Source of the DNA: Pyrinomonas sp040289685
GTDB taxonomy: Bacteria > Acidobacteriota > Blastocatellia > Pyrinomonadales > Pyrinomonadaceae
Length of the DNA: 64,000 nucleotides
Assembly: GCF_040289685.1 (NCBI RefSeq)
Contig: NZ_PSLQ01000003.1
Location: 40,355-104,354 of the forward strand
Reading direction: 5' to 3'
The position numbers and the translations under genes were made by a program. Positions within the stretch are counted from its first letter, which is position 1; each line of letters begins with the position of its first letter. Under the pieces are notes generated by a model that made no database searches, was not told where the DNA came from, and worked only from the letters and a program-made list of their open reading frames with translations. This document shows positions 52,669-62,407 of this stretch, in pieces.

Positions 52669-52762
52669 CTTCAGGAGCGCTTCCGGAGAGTTGCCGCAGA
52701 AAAATCGCGAGAATGATTACCACGAAGCAAAGACTTCCGGAGCACTTCCAGAAAGTTGCCGC
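52669..52762. repeat. Pair of intergenic direct repeats, 65-bp period
   Basis: A 29-bp unit (core GAGCGCTTCCGGAGAGTTGC) at 52669-52697 recurs at 52734-52762 with about 25 of 29 positions identical. It lies between the TonB-receptor gene and an IS remnant. Confidence 0.75.
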
Positions 52763-52981
52763 CCTTGCGGTTCGAGCTAGCCTTGAGCTTTCCGCGAGTC
52801 GGTCTGAGCTTGACATTTGGCTTGGACCGACTTTGGGCTGCAAGGCGAAAACAAGGGTGATCGCGCGTCGCAGACGAGCATTGCGCAGAGGCAAGCGGGC
52901 GATGTGGGGATGGTGCGACCCGTTCGCCGATTGCGCTCGCGTTGGTCGCAGCAAGCGTCGCTGTTATAGAAAAGAGGGGGT

Positions 52982-53054
52982 GTGGGGGAGCTATAAAACC
53001 CATCCCCTTCAGGGGTGGGATAGATGGACTCCCCCACGTGCCCCGCAGGGGCAC
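52982..53054 (+). other. Nested stem-loop structure (PATE- or structured-RNA-like)
   Basis: An outer 9-bp perfect stem GTGGGGGAG (52982-52990) / CTCCCCCAC (53029-53037) encloses a CTAT/ATAG arm and an inner stem CCCATCCCC/GGGGTGGG closed by TTCA. Immediately after comes a second hairpin GTGCCCC-GCA-GGGGCAC (53038-53054). This matches the palindromic ends of IS200/IS605 derivatives and lies about 35 bp before a tnpB fragment. It may be the element's end, or an RNA made from it. Confidence 0.55.
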
Positions 53055-53087
53055 ATAACAGGGTGGGAGGCAAGCGCGCTATACTGA

Positions 53088-53263
53088 GGCTCTGGACCTG
53101 CGAGTGTGGGGCGGTGCATGACCGGGACCTGAACGCGGCGAGAGAACATCCGGGCCGAAGGGATAAAACATATCCCCGTCGCGGTAGGGCATACCGAGAC
53201 GCAAAACGCTTGGGGAGCCGCTGTAAGACCTGCGTATCGCGGGCAAGTGGCGACGAACCGTGA
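53088..53263 (+). pseudogene. tnpB (OrfB) C-terminal fragment
   Basis: The frame encodes RLWTCECGAVHDRDLNAARE, the second half of the TnpB zinc ribbon and the RuvC-III D-R-D-x-N-A-A motif, followed by a basic tail. At most about 58 residues of a protein of some 400 are left, with no start codon of its own and no upstream RuvC domain. It ends at an IS605-type right end (53261-53295). Confidence 0.72.
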
Positions 53264-53295
53264 ATCCCACGCGCTGCGCGCCGTGGGAGTGTCAA
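53261..53295 (+). mobile_element. IS200/IS605-type right end
   Basis: TGAATCCCACGCGC-TGC-GCGCCGTGGGAGTGTCAA: a CCCAC...GTGGG stem-loop with the GAATCC start and TGTCAA end typical of these elements. It directly follows the tnpB fragment, in plus orientation. Confidence 0.7.
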
Positions 53296-53340
53296 ACTGT
53301 CAGCTCTTTCGGGAGAAAACGAACTGCTTGAGGAGAAGGA

Positions 53341-53502
53341 ATGACCGATACGCCGCCGCCATATTTCCCGCAAAATCCGCTATCGCCTCCTGACCCAGAA
53401 CGCTACCGAAAATTCAAGCTCGCGGTTGTGGGCTGCGTCGCGTTGATCGTGTTGCTCGTCGTCGGCGCGATCGGCGGCCTGATCTACTTGATCAGTGGTT
53501 GA
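53341..53502 (+). CDS. Small single-pass membrane protein, 53 aa
   Basis: ATG 53341 sits 3-5 nt after GAGGAGAAGGA, one of the best ribosome-binding sites in the window, and opens a 53-codon frame to TGA 53502. Residues 1-20 are Pro-rich and polar (TDTPPPYFPQNPLSPPDPER), residues 26-51 are one hydrophobic helix (LAVVGCVALIVLLVVGAIGG, then LIYLI). This is an N-in or N-out tail-type membrane protein of unknown role. It lies 24 bp before the MurE gene on the same strand, so it may be co-transcribed and act at the division/cell-wall machinery; that is inference. Confidence 0.75.
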   Translation: MTDTPPPYFPQNPLSPPDPERYRKFKLAVVGCVALIVLLVVGAIGGLIYLISG

Positions 53503-53526
53503 GAAAGGCGCGCTCAAAATGGGCGC

Positions 53527-55065
53527 ATGCCCTTTGCAAAGCCTCTATGTGGTGAACCAATGAACGACGGACTGGGAAAATCATCCGCGACGCTCGGCCA
53601 GATAGCGCGCGTTGTGGGAGGCGAGCTTTGTGGCGATCCGGCGATCGTGGTGCGTGACGTCACGCACGATTCGCGCATGGTCAGCGATCAAAGCTTGTTC
53701 GTCGCGATTCGCGGTCAACAGGCGGACGGCAACGCTTTCGTCTCCGAAGCCATTGCGCGCGGCGCTTGCGCCGTCGTCTCCGAGCTTGCGTCTCCTGCCG
53801 GATGTGAGGTCGCTTGGGTGCGCGTCAAAGATGCGCGCGTCGCGCTCGCCAAAGCCGCTGCCACTGTGCATCATCATCCGTCGCGCGAACTGAAACTCGT
53901 CGGCATCACCGGGACCAACGGCAAGACGACGACGACCTATCTGGTCGCCAGTATCGCCGAGGCTTCGGGCGACCCGTGCGCTATGCTGAGCACGGTCGAA
54001 TATCGCATCGGCGCGGAGCGCATTGCGGCAGAACGCACGACGCTTGAGGCGAGCGATACGCAGCGTTATCTGCGACGCGCCGTGGAACGCGGTTGTCGCG
54101 CTGCCGTGATGGAATGCTCTTCGATTGCCATCGAACTGCACCGGTGCGATGAACTTGAGTTCGCCGCTGCCGTCTTCACCAACTTTTCGCGCGATCACCT
54201 CGACTTCCACGGGACGATGGAGAGCTACTGGTCCGCCAAACGGCGCTTGTTCGAAGGCTTGTCCGGTGGACCACCGCGCGTGGCGGTGGTCAACTTGGAC
54301 GATGAACGAGGCGCGGAATTGGCGCGCGACCTAGCGCGGGCGGGGACCCCGATCATCACCTACGCCGTCGAGCGCAACGCCGATGTCACGGCGCGCGACG
54401 TCACGATTTCGCTCGACGGCATGAGTTTCTCGTTGGAAACGCCAGCGGGGCGAACCACCGTCAGCTCTCCGCTCGTCGGTCAACCGCACGTCTACAACAC
54501 GCTCGCTGCGGTCGGCGCAGGATTAGCGCTCGGTTATGAACTCAACTCGATACGAAGGGGAATCGAAAAATGTGCAGGGGCTCCCGGCAGGTTTGAGCGC
54601 GTCGCACACGCAGAGGATTTCGCGGTCATCGTCGATTACGCTCACACGGAAGATGCGTTGGCCAACGTCTTGCGCACCGCGCGCGCGCTCGCACGCGGGC
54701 GCGTCATCGTCGTCTTCGGTTGTGGCGGCGATCGCGACCGGACCAAACGCGCCCCTATGGGGCGGACGGCAGCCGAGCTGGCCGATCTCGTCGTCGTCAC
54801 CTCAGACAATCCGCGGACGGAGGACCCAGAAGCGATCATCGCCGAAATCGAAGTCGGGTTGCGCCAAGTCAGCGAGCTTTACGAGAAGATCCCCGACCGG
54901 CGCGAGGCGATCTTGCGCGCCATCGCTCTTGCAAAGCCGGGCGATGTTGTGATAATTGCCGGCAAGGGGCACGAAGATTACCAGATCATCGGGAGGCAAA
55001 AGGTTCATTTCGATGATCGAGAGGTGGCGCGTGAGGCCTTGAAGCAGCGTTCCGGCAAGGGCTAA
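53527..55065 (+). CDS. murE: UDP-MurNAc-tripeptide synthetase MurE
   Basis: Adds meso-diaminopimelate (or another diamino acid) to UDP-MurNAc-L-Ala-D-Glu during peptidoglycan synthesis, in the cytoplasm. 512 aa, normal for MurE. Domains: N-terminal uridine-binding (TLGQIARVVGGELCGDP, THDSRMVSDQSLFVAIRG), ATP-grasp-like Mur ligase core with P-loop GITGTNGKTTT (127-137), MECSSIAIELHR, NFSRDHLDFHGTMESYW, and C-terminal DNPRTEDP, the motif that selects mDAP. GHEDYQI follows. It stands apart from any dcw cluster. The start is uncertain: ATG 53527 is used; ATG 53560 (MNDGLG) would also keep the whole first domain. Confidence 0.94.
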   Translation: MPFAKPLCGEPMNDGLGKSSATLGQIARVVGGELCGDPAIVVRDVTHDSRMVSDQSLFVAIRGQQADGNAFVSEAIARGACAVVSELASPAGCEVAWVRVKDARVALAKAAATVHHHPSRELKLVGITGTNGKTTTTYLVASIAEASGDPCAMLSTVEYRIGAERIAAERTTLEASDTQRYLRRAVERGCRAAVMECSSIAIELHRCDELEFAAAVFTNFSRDHLDFHGTMESYWSAKRRLFEGLSGGPPRVAVVNLDDERGAELARDLARAGTPIITYAVERNADVTARDVTISLDGMSFSLETPAGRTTVSSPLVGQPHVYNTLAAVGAGLALGYELNSIRRGIEKCAGAPGRFERVAHAEDFAVIVDYAHTEDALANVLRTARALARGRVIVVFGCGGDRDRTKRAPMGRTAAELADLVVVTSDNPRTEDPEAIIAEIEVGLRQVSELYEKIPDRREAILRAIALAKPGDVVIIAGKGHEDYQIIGRQKVHFDDREVAREALKQRSGKG

Positions 55066-55273
55066 GCGCTGCAGAATTTTTCAAGCGTCTTTGTTCAAGT
55101 AATGTGAAGGTCGTCAGATCCTTCAAGGAGCTTTTCTTCAGAAAAGCGTGACGGCCTCGTGAAAACAAGCGGCTAAGCTGCCACGCTCAAATGAATTGCT
55201 TGCACTTTCTCGTCTGATACCTACGTTTTTGCCCGACAGAACAAGCGAGCGTGTATAGAGGGGGGAGCACGCG

Positions 55274-56188
55274 ATGAGAGTCGTAGTGACAGGGGCGAGC
55301 GGTTTGATCGGCTCGGCGCTCGTGCCGGTTCTTCTCTCCAAAGGGCATCGAGTGATCAGGCTGGTCCGGCGTAAACCAACGGCCGCAAGGCCCGATGGCT
55401 CGACCGAAATCTTTTGGAATCCGATGCTTGGGCAAATGGATGACGGCTTTTTGGAGGAGTGCGAGGCGGTGATCCATCTGGCTGGCGAGAGCATCGCCGA
55501 TGGGCGGTGGGATGAAGATAAGAAGCGACGCGTGCGCGATAGTCGCGTCAAAAGCACGCGCTTTCTGGCTGAGACGCTGGCCCAGTTGAACCATAAACCG
55601 CGAGCTTTCATCTGCGCTTCCGCCACGGGCTACTACGGCGACCGAGACGACGAAATTCTGACCGAAGACAGCGCCCCCGGCACAGGTTTTCTCGCCGATG
55701 TCTGCCGCGAGTGGGAAGCGGCTGCCGACCAAGCGCGTAGCGCCGGAATCCGCACCCTCCATATGCGCATCGGCATGGTGCTCAGCGGGCGTGGTGGGGC
55801 TTTGCAGAAAATCCTGACGCCGTTCAAATTCGGGTTAGGGGGCAAGGTCGGAAACGGGCGTCAGTGGATGAGCTGGATCGCGTTGGACGATGTGGTTCGC
55901 GCCTTCGTTCACGCCTTGGAGCGTGAAGACTTGAGCGGCCCGGTCAACACCGTCGCGCCGAAACCGGTGACGAACGAAGAGTTCACGCAAATTTTGGGTC
56001 GCGTCTTGCACCGCCCGACGTTCATGCCGGTGCCGGCTTTCGCCTTGCGCCTCGCGTTCGGCGAAATGGCCGAAGAGTTGGTGTTATCGAGCGCGCGCGT
56101 CTTGCCGCGAAAGCTTCTCGCGAGCGGTTTCGAGTTCCTTTATCCGGATCTGGAATCGGCCTTGCGCCATGAACTCGCGCACGCCTGA
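55274..56188 (+). CDS. TIGR01777-family NAD(P)-dependent epimerase/SDR protein (YfcH-like)
   Basis: A 304-aa Rossmann-fold protein of the extended SDR superfamily. The nucleotide-binding GASGLIGSAL is at residues 7-16, then AVIHLAGESIADGRW, ASATGYYGDR (with the SxxYYG active-site region) and the C-terminal DUF1731-like segment (PVPAFALRLAFGEMAEELVLSSARVLP), together diagnostic of TIGR01777. E. coli YfcH and plant GC1/SulA belong here; the substrate is unknown and a role at the division site has been proposed for plant homologues. GGGGGGAG precedes the ATG by 6-8 nt. Confidence 0.93.
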   Translation: MRVVVTGASGLIGSALVPVLLSKGHRVIRLVRRKPTAARPDGSTEIFWNPMLGQMDDGFLEECEAVIHLAGESIADGRWDEDKKRRVRDSRVKSTRFLAETLAQLNHKPRAFICASATGYYGDRDDEILTEDSAPGTGFLADVCREWEAAADQARSAGIRTLHMRIGMVLSGRGGALQKILTPFKFGLGGKVGNGRQWMSWIALDDVVRAFVHALEREDLSGPVNTVAPKPVTNEEFTQILGRVLHRPTFMPVPAFALRLAFGEMAEELVLSSARVLPRKLLASGFEFLYPDLESALRHELAHA

Positions 56189-56430
56189 AAGAGCGCGTCT
56201 TGCGATGCTTTCGCGTTCCCGAAACTCCTGCGCTATCTCGGCGCTCTCGATACCTAAAGCTTCACCGAAAGCCGTGAGTGAAGCTTTGGCGCGCGGTCTT
56301 GACACCCTCGGCGCGCCCCATTACCATCGACCAAGCTGCGGTTCGCTGAAGAACCAGCGGCGGCATCACGAAGACGCCTCTTCATAGTCCTCTTGCCCTA
56401 GCGACAAACCGCTTTCTCCTTCGTTTCGAG

Positions 56431-57798
56431 ATGTCAGACGTACTTCTGGTCGAAGACAAAGATAGTTTACGACGAGCGCTCCGTTTGACGTTGGAATCGG
56501 CCGGTTACAGCGTCGCGGAAGCTACTGATGCGCGCGAAGCTGCAACCAAAGTGGAGCGCACGCGCCACCGCGTCGTTTTGACCGATCTGCGCCTGCCTTG
56601 CGGTTCGGGTTTCGATGTTCTGCGCGCCGTGCGCCGCGCGAGCATCGAAACGCCCGTTATCGTCATGACCGCCTACGGTTCGATCGATGAAGCCGTGCAA
56701 GCGATGAAAGAGGGGGCCTACGATTTCCTTCAGAAACCGGTCGATTCGAACCACCTTTTGCTCTTGGTCGAGCGCGCGATCGAGCAAGCGCGGTTGCGCA
56801 CGGAGAACATACTGTTGCGCGAAGAGTGGGCGCACCGTTACGGTTTCCCGCGCATTATCGGTGAATCCGAGGCGATCAAGCGCGCCGTAGCGGAGACGCA
56901 GAGGGTGGCGCGAACGGAAGCGACCGTGCTCCTTTTGGGCGAATCGGGCACGGGCAAAGAGCTTTTCGCGCGCGCCGTGCATCATTTGAGCGAACGACGC
57001 GATGGTCCATTCGTCGCCGTCAACTGCGCCGCCATCCCCGAAACGCTCATCGAATCGGAGCTTTTCGGCCACGAGAAAGGGGCGTTTACGGGCGCGCATG
57101 AGCGGCGCCCCGGAAAGTTCGAGCTCGCTTCGGGCGGCACGGTCTTCCTCGACGAGGTGGGCGAGCTTCCGCTCGGCGCCCAAGCCAAATTGTTGCGCGT
57201 CATCGAAGAGCGCGTGGTGGACCGCGTTGGCGGACGCGCGCCCGTTCCGGTTGATGTGCGCATCATCGCGGCGACCAACCGCGATCTCGAAGGGGCGGTG
57301 GCGTGCGGCGAGTTCCGCGGCGATCTCTATTTCCGTCTCGCCGTCTTTCCCGTCGAGATCCCGCCGCTGCGCGAACGCGGTGACGACGTCGCGCTGCTTG
57401 CGCGTCACTTCGCGGCGAAATTCGGGCGCGAGGTGCGTGGGCGCGAAATGGATTTGAGCGACGATGCGTTGCGCCTTTTGCGCGCGCATCGTTGGCCCGG
57501 CAATGTGCGCGAGCTCGTCAACGCCATCGAACGCGCTTGCATCTTGGCCGATGAGACGACTCTTCGGGCGCGCGATTTCGCTTTCCTTCAGCGGCGCGAG
57601 GAGGAGGTCGAGGATCTGCGCGAGATCGACCTTTCAGGTTCGCTGGCCGAAGCGGTCGAGCGCGCTGCGCGCTGGGTCGAGCGACGCAAGATCAACGAGG
57701 CGTTGCGCGCGCACGAGGGCAACAAAGCGCGCGCCGCAGAGAGCTTGGGCGTTAGTTACAAGACGCTGCTCACCAAGATCAAGGAGTACGGTCTGTAG
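56431..57798 (+). CDS. NtrC-type sigma-54-dependent response regulator
   Basis: 455 aa with the three standard modules. The receiver (1-120) has E8/D9, phospho-acceptor D52 (LTDLRLP), T80 and K102. The AAA+ domain (about 142-375) has Walker A GESGTGKE (170-177), an intact GAFTGA loop (217-222) that contacts sigma-54, Walker B-type FLDEVGEL and the HRWPGNVREL R-finger region. A Fis-type helix-turn-helix ends the protein (NKARAAESLGVSYKTLLTKI). It should activate -24/-12 promoters on phosphorylation. No sensor kinase is adjacent. Confidence 0.95.
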   Translation: MSDVLLVEDKDSLRRALRLTLESAGYSVAEATDAREAATKVERTRHRVVLTDLRLPCGSGFDVLRAVRRASIETPVIVMTAYGSIDEAVQAMKEGAYDFLQKPVDSNHLLLLVERAIEQARLRTENILLREEWAHRYGFPRIIGESEAIKRAVAETQRVARTEATVLLLGESGTGKELFARAVHHLSERRDGPFVAVNCAAIPETLIESELFGHEKGAFTGAHERRPGKFELASGGTVFLDEVGELPLGAQAKLLRVIEERVVDRVGGRAPVPVDVRIIAATNRDLEGAVACGEFRGDLYFRLAVFPVEIPPLRERGDDVALLARHFAAKFGREVRGREMDLSDDALRLLRAHRWPGNVRELVNAIERACILADETTLRARDFAFLQRREEEVEDLREIDLSGSLAEAVERAARWVERRKINEALRAHEGNKARAAESLGVSYKTLLTKIKEYGL

Positions 57799-57832
57799 TC
57801 CTTTTCAACCTCGCTGAACTAGGTCGCAGATT

Positions 57833-57876
57833 GTGTGACCGAAGACGCCAGCCGGGCACTTCGATGGCTGTCACAC
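57833..57876. repeat. Inverted repeat after the NtrC-type gene
   Basis: GTGTGAC (57833-57839) pairs with GTCACAC (57870-57876), and inside them GAAG pairs with CTTC. Thirty-five bp past the stop codon, it may form a terminator-like or regulatory RNA hairpin; no T-tract follows. The spacer 57799-58061 has no recognisable gene. Confidence 0.4.
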
Positions 57877-58061
57877 GAGTTGAGCATGGTCTCGCTCTCC
57901 ACGCCGTAGCTGCGCCAACCAGCCCTTCACTTGTAGCTTGCGCTCCCTGAGCTTCAACTTCTGCCGGCGCTTCCTTCAGTTGGTCGCTTCGTTGAATTTT
58001 TGGTCACAAACAACGATGCTCAACTCAAGCGAAGAGGGCAACCTCTCTCGCACTGCTCAAC

Positions 58062-58340
58062 TTGAATTTCAAACGCCGAAAACTAGGAACTGAAGCTGAA
58101 TTAGCCAATGCTTACATCCGCAGCGTAGTCAAGCCGTTTATCAGATCTCTGGTAAAATATTTAGCCTCTCAAAAACAGCTTAAAACCCTCGATCCCGAAG
58201 CCACGGCGAGGATTTTCATCGGATCTTTGGTCTATTACTTTCTCGTCCAAGAAGTGTTACACGGCAAAGAGAGTTTGCCTATGAAACGGGATCGCCTCAT
58301 TGATAGTTTGATTTCGCTGATCACCTGTAAGGAAGCGTAG
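58062..58340 (+). pseudogene. TetR-family regulator C-terminal fragment
   Basis: Ninety-odd codons encode what looks like the ligand/dimerisation end of a TetR/AcrR regulator: NAYIRSVVKPFIRSLVKYLA, LDPEATARIFIGSLVYYFLV, then EVLHGKESLPMKRDRLIDSL. The N-terminal helix-turn-helix (normally the first 50 residues) is absent upstream; only a TTG is available as a start and base composition is visibly more AT-rich than the neighbours. It is probably a gene remnant, possibly acquired by transfer, although a separately translated dimerisation module cannot be excluded. Confidence 0.6.
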
Positions 58341-58437
58341 TCCCTGTGGTCTGACATCGCTTCGAAGTCGTAGAGGACCGTAGAAGCCTCCCTGACCATC
58401 CTGAGGGCGAGGGGCGCGCATTCAGCGCAGGAAAGCT

Positions 58438-58457
58438 CCAACAGACGAATCTGTTGG
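58438..58457. repeat. Hairpin with CGAA tetraloop
   Basis: Perfect 8-bp stem CCAACAGA/TCTGTTGG closed by CGAA, in the 289-bp spacer between the TetR fragment and murJ. Function unknown; no T-tract on either side. The rest of 58341-58629 is featureless. Confidence 0.45.
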
Positions 58458-58629
58458 GCCGTCACCCCTGCGCGGCCAACACCATGTTCGCTGGTGAACG
58501 ATGTAGCCATTGCGATCGCCCGCCGAATGCGCCGCCTCGGTCTTCCTCAGACTTTCGATTTGTCGTTAGATGCTGGCTTCATTTATGCTCGCTTGTTCCA
58601 AAGGCGAGTAGAGCATCTGAACGGAGAAG

Positions 58630-60402
<1,773 letters not shown>

Positions 60403-60551
60403 TGCCGAGAAGCGGCGCCACCGATCATGATGGGCCGAGCCGTTCGGACTTCATGGGCGAGCTGAGACCGCTGGGCGGCATGATGCACGAAAGGCCTCAC
60501 AAGGCCGTCGAGTATCTCGAAAGGAGATTTGCGCGACTTGGCCTCTCTGCA

Positions 60552-61616
60552 TCAAGCCGCGTCGCACAGCGCATCGCAGGACGTGAGCGCGGGAACGTCG
60601 CCCGCCTCGGTCATCTCCTCGCCCATGAAGGGGCGGCCCTGCGCGACGGCGGTGAAGTATTCTTCGATGCGGTCCAGAATCTCTTGGATCGAGTGCGAGT
60701 GGTATATTGCCGTGCGGAAACGCGCGCCGCCCGGCAAGCCCTTGGTGAAGTGTCCGGCCAGTTGCTTCATCCGGTTGATGGCGGCGATCTGTGGCATATC
60801 GGCGCGCAGCAGCTCGAAATATTCGAGCAGCACGCCTCTTTTGTCTTCGAGCGTCGGTTGAAACGGCTCGCGCCCGTCAATCGCGTCCTCGATCTGACGG
60901 AAGATCCACGGGTTCATCATCGCGCCGCGCCCGATCAGGATTCCATCGCAGCGGGTCTGGCGCCAACGCTCGAACGCGCCTTCGATGGTCGTCACGTCGC
61001 CGCTTCCGGAGACGGGGATTTTGACCGCCTCTTTGACTTGGCGGACCAGATCCCAGTTGGCCAGCCCGCGATAGCCCTGTTCGCGCGTGCGCCCATGAAG
61101 CGCGACGTGTTCGACGCCGCAGTCTTCGGCGAGTCGCGCCACTTCGACGCAGTTGATCTCGCGATCCGAATATCCGGCGCGAATCTTGATCGTCAAGGGG
61201 ATCGTGATGCCCTTGCGCACCTCGCGCAAAATGGCTTCAAGGCGCGGCAGATCGCGCAATAGACTCGACCCGCCACCGTGCTTGACCACTTTCGGAGCCG
61301 GGCAACCGCAGTTGATATCGACGATATCGGCACCGGCCTCTTGGGCCATCTCCGCCGCCATGCGCATCCGTTCAGGCTGTGCGCCGAAGATCTGCACGGC
61401 GAACGGGCGCTCGTACTCATGAAAGCGCATCTGCCGCCAAGATTTCGGATTGTTGCGCGTCAACCCTTCGACCGAGATGAATTCGGAGACGGTTAGACCA
61501 ATGCCGCCGCGCCGCTTGAGCAAGCAACGGAAGGCGACGTCGGTGACGCCCGCCATCGGCGAAAGGATCAAGGGCGGGTTGATCTCGATGTCGCGAATCT
61601 TGAACGGCCTAGTCAT
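60552..61616 (-). CDS. dusB: tRNA-dihydrouridine synthase (DusB family)
   Basis: Reduces uridines in the D-loop of tRNA with FMN and NADPH. 354 aa. N-terminal PPLILSPMAGVTDVAFRCLL binds FMN; the catalytic Cys is in NCGCPAPKVVKHGGGSSLL (C105), followed by TIKIRAGYSD (catalytic Lys), HVALHGRTREQGYRGLANW and PVSGSGDVTTIE / DGILIGRGAMMNPWIF for FMN phosphate. The C-terminal helical domain (LEYFELLRADMPQIAAINRM) completes the fold. ATG 61616 gives the normal N-terminus. It is convergent with murJ. Confidence 0.95.
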   Translation of the reverse strand: MTRPFKIRDIEINPPLILSPMAGVTDVAFRCLLKRRGGIGLTVSEFISVEGLTRNNPKSWRQMRFHEYERPFAVQIFGAQPERMRMAAEMAQEAGADIVDINCGCPAPKVVKHGGGSSLLRDLPRLEAILREVRKGITIPLTIKIRAGYSDREINCVEVARLAEDCGVEHVALHGRTREQGYRGLANWDLVRQVKEAVKIPVSGSGDVTTIEGAFERWRQTRCDGILIGRGAMMNPWIFRQIEDAIDGREPFQPTLEDKRGVLLEYFELLRADMPQIAAINRMKQLAGHFTKGLPGGARFRTAIYHSHSIQEILDRIEEYFTAVAQGRPFMGEEMTEAGDVPALTSCDALCDAA

Positions 61617-61822
61617 AGCTCGCTGTGATTCATCTGGTGCCTTCGTGCACCGACGGCGCTTTTGCGGTTGGTCCGCTGAGGCTTAATCCTCAAGGTATTC
61701 AACCTTGCGCCGTCTCGTGCGCCCACGGCGAAAGGCGACGCACCGAGTTTCAAAAAGGCAACTCGAAAAGGCAACTTGAAGAGCGCGGTCCGAGCGCGCT
61801 GATCTTTCCCGGAGAACGACGC

Positions 61823-62339
61823 TCAGCGTCGCAGCTCGACGCCCGTTGCGACGAAGCCGATTTCTTTCGCCGTTCCATCCGCATTGCGCACCAGGCGCGC
61901 CCCTTCTTCGGCGTAGTGGTCTGCCTGCTCTTTGCTCAACTTCTTGATGACGAACTCGCCTTCGGCGCGCACCTTCATCCCCTGCGCGTTGAGCGGAACG
62001 AAAAATCCATAATCCTTGAACGTCACGCGCACGCTCTCGTTCGCGCCAAATCGAGGAGCTACTTCCATCCAGCAGCCTTTGCGCGTGCAGACGCGCGCCG
62101 CGACGCCTTCGATCACCACACGCTTGCCTGTGAACTTTTCGGGGTCGCGCAGCGCCGTTGCGAGCGAGACCAGCGGCGAGTCGCCAATGGGCGCGCCGCG
62201 TTTGACGACTTCGCCGTCGAGCGGCAGCGGACAACTCGCTTCGGTCTTTTTCGTCTCGCCGTTTTGCGGCGCGGCTGCTTGCGTGGAAGCCGCCGATAGC
62301 GAACGAGAAGAGCGCGACGAGAAGGGTGATCCGTTTCAT
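61823..62339 (-). pseudogene. DUF4920 exported protein with an apparent +1 frameshift
   Basis: ATG 62339 opens a good signal peptide (MKRITLLVALFSFAIGGF), but that frame then becomes Arg-rich nonsense. One nucleotide later, at about 62283-62292, the next frame continues STQAAAPQNGETKKTEASCP, then VVKRGAPIGDSPLVSLATAL and from 62119 RVCTRKGCWMEVAPRF, VTFKDYGFFVPLNAQGM and VRAEGEFVIKKLSKEQADHY, a clear DUF4920 domain (GCWM with Cys/Met near a possible metal site). The DUF frame has no start codon of its own before 62119. Either the genome carries a single-base insertion here or the base is a sequencing error. Reconstructed length is about 170 aa, periplasmic. Confidence 0.8.
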
Positions 62340-62358
62340 GCCGTTACAACTCCCGAGT

Positions 62359-62402
62359 TTGGAATTCCAGCATTTTTGAATTGGAATTCCAGCATTTTTG
62401 AA
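62359..62402. repeat. Perfect 22-bp tandem repeat
   Basis: The unit TTGGAATTCCAGCATTTTTG plus AA occurs twice head-to-tail (62359-62380, 62381-62402) in the spacer upstream of the divergent DUF4920 and TPR-like genes. Each unit contains the palindrome TGGAATTCCA, so the pair could be a tandem operator or a recent duplication. Confidence 0.9.
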
Positions 62403-62407
62403 GCAAA

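Noticed and set aside
52545..53087. 180-aa plus-strand ORF after the second TonB receptor
   Set aside because: Spans a 13-bp inverted repeat, a direct-repeat pair and the nested hairpins; no domain and no natural composition.
61683..62339. 218-aa ORF read straight through from the signal peptide
   Set aside because: After about residue 22 the sequence is Arg-rich nonsense; the DUF4920 motifs are in the neighbouring frame, so a frameshift is the better explanation.
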